DNA from: Acidimicrobiaceae bacterium
GTDB taxonomy: Bacteria; Actinomycetota; Acidimicrobiia; Acidimicrobiales; RAAP-2
Assembly: GCA_003151555.1 (NCBI GenBank)
Contig: PLXU01000017.1
Coordinates: 1-9,817 of the forward strand
Length of the DNA: 9,817 bases
Reading direction: 5' to 3'
The translations under genes and the position numbers were made by a program. The stretch's first letter is position 1; each line of letters starts with the position of its first letter. Below the pieces are notes generated by a model that was not told where the DNA came from, made no database searches, and worked only from the letters and a program-made list of their open reading frames with translations. Below, one piece after another: positions 7,695 through 9,817 of this stretch.

Positions 7695-8167
7695 TCGCTC
7701 ACCTGCTTGACCAGCGCGACGTCGCCGACCGCCGCACTCTCTCTGGCGCCGGTACGGGCATCGTCCGCGGCGCCCGGCTCGACGACAACGCCCGCCAGGG
7801 TGGCTTCGGCTTCACGGTCCGGACGCGGCCCACGAGGTCCCCGATCGCTGCGCTCACCGCGCTCGCCCCGGTCACCGCGTCCACCGCGACGCTCGGTCAC
7901 GGTGCGCTGGGTGTAAGGCAACAGCGCCAGCTCGCGGGCGGTCTTGATGGCGTCGGTCACGTCGCGCTGGTGCTGTTGGCAGTTGCCCGAGACCTTGCGA
8001 CCACGGATCTTGCCGCGGTCCGAGATGTACTTGCGCAACTGGGCTAGGTCCTTGTAGTCAACGGTCACCACCCCGTGCTGACAGAACGAGCAGGGCTTCT
8101 TCTTCGTGCGCCGATTGTCGATCTTGGGCGCGCGCTTGGGCGGCTTGGGGTTATTGATACGGGGCAT
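7691..8167 (-). CDS. rpsR: Ribosomal protein S18 with a long Arg/Gly-rich and acidic C-terminal extension
   Basis: A 30S platform protein that pairs with S6. Residues 1-88 are a complete S18: basic N-terminus, metal-ribbon residues Cys26, Cys29, Cys63 and His66 (the zinc-type S18), DYKD (37-40), LRKYISDRGKI (44-54), and GNCQQHQRDV to LALLPY (61-85). S18 is normally about 75-95 residues; this one is 158. The extra part has two blocks. Residues 93-118 are an RGG-like run of Arg, Gly, Asp and Glu (RGDRGERGERSDRG). Residues 119-158 are Ala-, Val-, Asp- and Glu-rich and net acidic. Reading stays open to the exact ATGA overlap with rplI, which argues against a sequencing frameshift. ATG at 8167 overlaps the ssb stop by one base (TAATG), and a GAGGAG ribosome site (8176-8181) is embedded in the codons for the SSB tail. 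The extension's role is unknown. Confidence 0.96.
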   Translation of the reverse strand: MPRINNPKPPKRAPKIDNRRTKKKPCSFCQHGVVTVDYKDLAQLRKYISDRGKIRGRKVSGNCQQHQRDVTDAIKTARELALLPYTQRTVTERRGGRGDRGERGERSDRGPRGPRPDREAEATLAGVVVEPGAADDARTGARESAAVGDVALVKQVSE

Positions 8168-8622
8168 TAGAAGGGCTCCTCATCGAAGGCGTAGGTACTG
8201 GGCTCGTTGGCCCTCGGCGCGCTGGCCGCGCGGTCGCCCGAACTGAAGTTGCTGCCCTCGGGTCGGGGCGTCTTGGTGACCACGGCCGTGGCGTAGCGCA
8301 ACGAAGGGGCAATCTCGTCAGCGTTGATCTCGACGATTGAGCGCTTGTCACCGTTCTCGGTCTCCCAGCTGCGCTGCTCGAGACGCCCGGTCACGATAAC
8401 CCGGGTGCCCTTCGCCAGCGAGTTGGCCGCGTTCTCCGCCAGGGCGCCGTAGCCCTGGACCTCGAAGAACGAGACACGCTCCTCCCACTCCTGGGTCTGC
8501 TTGTTCTGCCAGCGCCGGTTGACCGCGACCGAGAGGCGCACCGCCGCCTGGCCGGAGTTGAGGAACTTGAGTTCGGGGTCACGAGTGACGTTTCCCACGA
8601 CGGTTATGGAATTATCGGGCAT
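8167..8622 (-). CDS. ssb: Single-stranded DNA-binding protein (SSB)
   Basis: Coats single-stranded DNA during replication, repair and recombination and recruits partner proteins through its C-terminal tip. It has 151 residues. An OB-fold occupies about 1-110, with the family start ITVVGNVTRDPELKF (6-20), VAVNRRW (32-38), FFEVQGYGALAENAA (52-66), and KGTRVIVTGRLEQRSWE (71-87). The linker is short (about 40 residues) and lacks the long Gly-rich repeat of many actinobacterial SSBs. The C-terminus is FDEEPF, an intact acidic tip for partner binding. The AAGGAG ribosome site is 5 bases upstream of ATG. It lies 31 bases after rpsF and overlaps rpsR by one base, so the three are co-transcribed and S18 translation probably depends on SSB translation. 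Confidence 0.98.
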   Translation of the reverse strand: MPDNSITVVGNVTRDPELKFLNSGQAAVRLSVAVNRRWQNKQTQEWEERVSFFEVQGYGALAENAANSLAKGTRVIVTGRLEQRSWETENGDKRSIVEINADEIAPSLRYATAVVTKTPRPEGSNFSSGDRAASAPRANEPSTYAFDEEPF

Positions 8623-8627
8623 TTCTT

Positions 8628-8633
8628 CTCCTT
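8628..8633 (-). promoter_or_regulatory. Ribosome binding site of ssb
   Basis: AAGGAG on the minus strand, five bases before the ATG at 8622. It is the strongest ribosome site in the cluster and decides the ssb start. Confidence 0.85.
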
Positions 8634-8653
8634 AGATCTTTGAGCGTCCGAAC

Positions 8654-8974
8654 CTAACCCTGAGCCGTGACACGGCTGGGCTTGGTCCGCTCGTTGCGAC
8701 GAAGAATCTTGAAGCGAAGGACCTCATCGGACAGGGTCAGAATTCGGTCCAGCTCGACCACGGTCGTCGGCTCACCATTGAACTCCACCAGCACGTAGTA
8801 ACCCTCTTTACGCTTGTTGATTTCGTACGCCAAGGGACGCTTGCCCCAACGGTCGATGGTGCCAGGGTTTCCACCACTGGTGCGGATAGTTTCGAGCGCG
8901 CGATCAAGCGCAATCTGGATGGTCTGTGCGTCGACTGCGGTGTCGAACACGATCATGGTTTCATAGGGCCTCAT
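8654..8974 (-). CDS. rpsF: Ribosomal protein S6
   Basis: A 30S platform protein that forms a heterodimer with S18 (encoded two genes downstream) and binds the 16S central domain. At 106 residues it is within the family range. The ferredoxin-like fold shows the usual landmarks: start MRPYETMIVF (1-10), WGKRPLAYEI (43-52), the KRKEGYYVLVEF strand (54-65), and LRFKILRR near the end. ATG at 8974 is preceded by AAAGGA (8983-8988) with 8-base spacing. It is the first gene of the rpsF-ssb-rpsR-rplI unit; the 120 bases before it hold leader hairpins that may give feedback control. Confidence 0.97.
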   Translation of the reverse strand: MRPYETMIVFDTAVDAQTIQIALDRALETIRTSGGNPGTIDRWGKRPLAYEINKRKEGYYVLVEFNGEPTTVVELDRILTLSDEVLRFKILRRNERTKPSRVTAQG

Positions 8975-8997
8975 GGCCGGTTTCCTTTCCCTCTGGT

Positions 8998-9028
8998 CCG
9001 GCTGGGCCGGGCTCTGCGGAAACAGAGC
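8998..9028 (-). promoter_or_regulatory. Two adjacent leader hairpins before rpsF, one with CCG in the loop (candidate S6:S18 leader element)
   Basis: In the minus-strand transcript GCUCUG (9023-9028) pairs with CAGAGC (9011-9016) around the loop UUUCCG. Directly after it CCGGC (9006-9010) pairs with GCCGG (8998-9002) around CCA. A second CAGAG just downstream (8991-8995) could compete for the first arm, giving alternative folds. It is known that the S6:S18 complex binds a structured motif with a conserved CCG in leaders of its own operon in many bacteria. Position and CCG fit that idea, but the exact secondary structure was not checked. The hairpins could instead end panB transcription. Confidence 0.35.
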
Positions 9029-9047
9029 AGGGTTATGTCGTTACTTC

Positions 9048-9061
9048 CCCATCTATATGGG
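9048..9061 (-). promoter_or_regulatory. AT-rich inverted repeat in the panB-rpsF gap, possible promoter area for the rpsF unit
   Basis: CCCAT and ATGGG arms (9057-9061 and 9048-9052) flank ATAG. The minus strand reads TATAGA at 9052-9057, a 4/6 match to a -10 box in an otherwise GC-rich gap, 78 bases before rpsF. No good -35 is found at 16-18 bases spacing (GTGGAG at 17), so a promoter is possible but unproven. Confidence 0.25.
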
Positions 9062-9094
9062 AAAGACAACTCTACTCCACCACGCCCGAAGTGG

Positions 9095-9817
9095 CTAGTT
9101 CAGCAGGTCCTCGGGATTGGCGTAGGCCTCGGTGTCGTTGGGAAACGCTCCGCTTCGCACGTCAGCGGCGAAACGGCCGATGGCCTCGGTGATCTCATTG
9201 CCCAGCTGGGCGTACTGGCGCACGAACTTGGCCGGCGGATGATTGGTCAGGCCCAGAATGTCGTGAAAGACCAGCACCTGTCCGTCGGTGCCGGGGCCGG
9301 CGCCGATGCCGATGGTGGGGATCTCGAGTGCCTCGGTGATCCGTGTGCCCACGATGCTCGGCACCCCTTCGACCACGAGGGCGTAGACGCCCTCGTCCTG
9401 GAGCAGGGTGGCGTCCTTGATCAGCCACTCGGCCGCCTCGCGGGTCTTGGCCTGAACCTTGAATCCCCCGAAGGTGAGCACGCTCTGGGGTGTCAGACCC
9501 AAGTGGCCCATCACGGGAATCTCGGCGTCGAGCAGGGCTCGCACGACGTCGCGGCGAACCCGCCCGCCCTCAAGCTTGACGCTATGCGCGCCGGAACGAA
9601 TGAGGGCCGCCGCGTTGCGCACGCTGTCGGCCACCCCCACGTGATAGCTCAGCCACGGCAAATCCGCCACGATATGGGCCCTGGGCTTGGCCGCGGCGAC
9701 GGCGCGCACGTGATAACACATTTGCTCGATGGTCACGTGCAGGGTGTCCTCGTGGCCCAGCACCACGTTGGCCACCGAGTCGCCCACCAGGATGATGTCC
9801 ACCCCGGCCGCGTCGAC
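9095..9817 (-). CDS. panB: PanB, 3-methyl-2-oxobutanoate hydroxymethyltransferase (N-terminus cut by window edge)
   Basis: The first committed enzyme of pantothenate (CoA) synthesis: it transfers a hydroxymethyl group from 5,10-methylene-tetrahydrofolate to alpha-ketoisovalerate, giving ketopantoate. About 240 residues are visible. The frame stays open to base 9817 (VDAAG precedes VDIILVGDS), so the GTG at 9802 is an internal Val and the real start lies outside. Metal- and substrate-binding motifs match the E. coli enzyme: Asp in LVGDS, Asp in ADLPW, Glu in VKLEGG, and the catalytic Glu in VVEGVP. GHLGLTPQSV, IGIGAGPGTDGQ and VFHDILGL are further family hallmarks. Only a short arm is missing, by comparison with the usual 260-280 residues. 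TAG at 9095-9097 is followed by 120 bases before rpsF; no strong terminator was seen apart from the leader hairpins, so partial read-through into the ribosomal unit is possible. Confidence 0.97.
   Translation of the reverse strand, partial: VDAAGVDIILVGDSVANVVLGHEDTLHVTIEQMCYHVRAVAAAKPRAHIVADLPWLSYHVGVADSVRNAAALIRSGAHSVKLEGGRVRRDVVRALLDAEIPVMGHLGLTPQSVLTFGGFKVQAKTREAAEWLIKDATLLQDEGVYALVVEGVPSIVGTRITEALEIPTIGIGAGPGTDGQVLVFHDILGLTNHPPAKFVRQYAQLGNEITEAIGRFAADVRSGAFPNDTEAYANPEDLLN

Noticed and set aside
7707..7916. Plus-strand open frame rich in Arg-Ser-Pro repeats
   Set aside because: It is the mirror of the Arg/Gly-rich S18 tail. The repeat arises from the same low-complexity bases read on the other strand, with no ribosome site.
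9095..9802. GTG at 9802 as the panB start
   Set aside because: The frame stays open to the window edge and the upstream residues (VDAAG) continue the PanB family sequence, so this Val is internal.

Overview
The window is a GC-rich, densely packed bacterial chromosome segment, most likely from an actinomycete (phylum Actinomycetota). The reasons are the strong G/C bias at third codon positions, the many GTG starts, the actinobacterial-type C/C/C/H-containing ribosomal protein S18, a secreted DUF4232-type domain and a COG3559-like two-half ABC exporter permease. I cannot place it to genus. There are eleven protein genes, two of them cut by the window edges. I see no tRNA, rRNA, insertion sequence, CRISPR array or prophage gene, and no gene-free stretch longer than about 160 bases.

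Right part (about 5721-8974, all minus strand): the classical rpsF-ssb-rpsR-rplI-dnaB cluster. It encodes ribosomal proteins S6, S18 and L9, single-strand DNA-binding protein and the replicative helicase. ssb/rpsR and rpsR/rplI overlap by 1 and 4 bases, so translation is probably coupled. dnaB is set apart by 159 bases that hold a perfect 16-bp hairpin and two DnaA-box-like 9-mers. Upstream of rpsF, 120 bases contain two adjacent hairpins, one with CCG in its loop, which could be an S6:S18 autoregulatory leader. Before that lies panB (pantothenate/CoA synthesis), truncated at the right edge.

Middle (1515-5664, minus strand): a three-gene cassette directly behind dnaB. It encodes a secreted beta-propeller (BNR/Asp-box) protein with a C-terminal DUF4232-like domain, an ABC ATPase, and a 12-helix ABC permease related to 'polyketide antibiotic exporter' permeases. 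The genes are 17 and 2 bases apart and only 56 bases separate the cassette from dnaB, so they look like one transcription unit. This is the accessory part of the window.

Left part: an HSD10-like NAD-dependent short-chain dehydrogenase (735-1511, plus strand) converges on the permease with only 3 bases between stop codons. It diverges from rlmN (1-635, minus strand), the 23S rRNA/tRNA adenine-C2 methyltransferase, whose C-terminus is outside the window.

Most of the window is ordinary housekeeping. The observations that merit attention are the long arginine/glycine-rich then acidic extension of S18, the candidate leader element before rpsF, the hairpin and DnaA-box-like sites before dnaB, and the uncharacterised propeller/exporter cassette. 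I did not find convincing evidence of a wholly new system.
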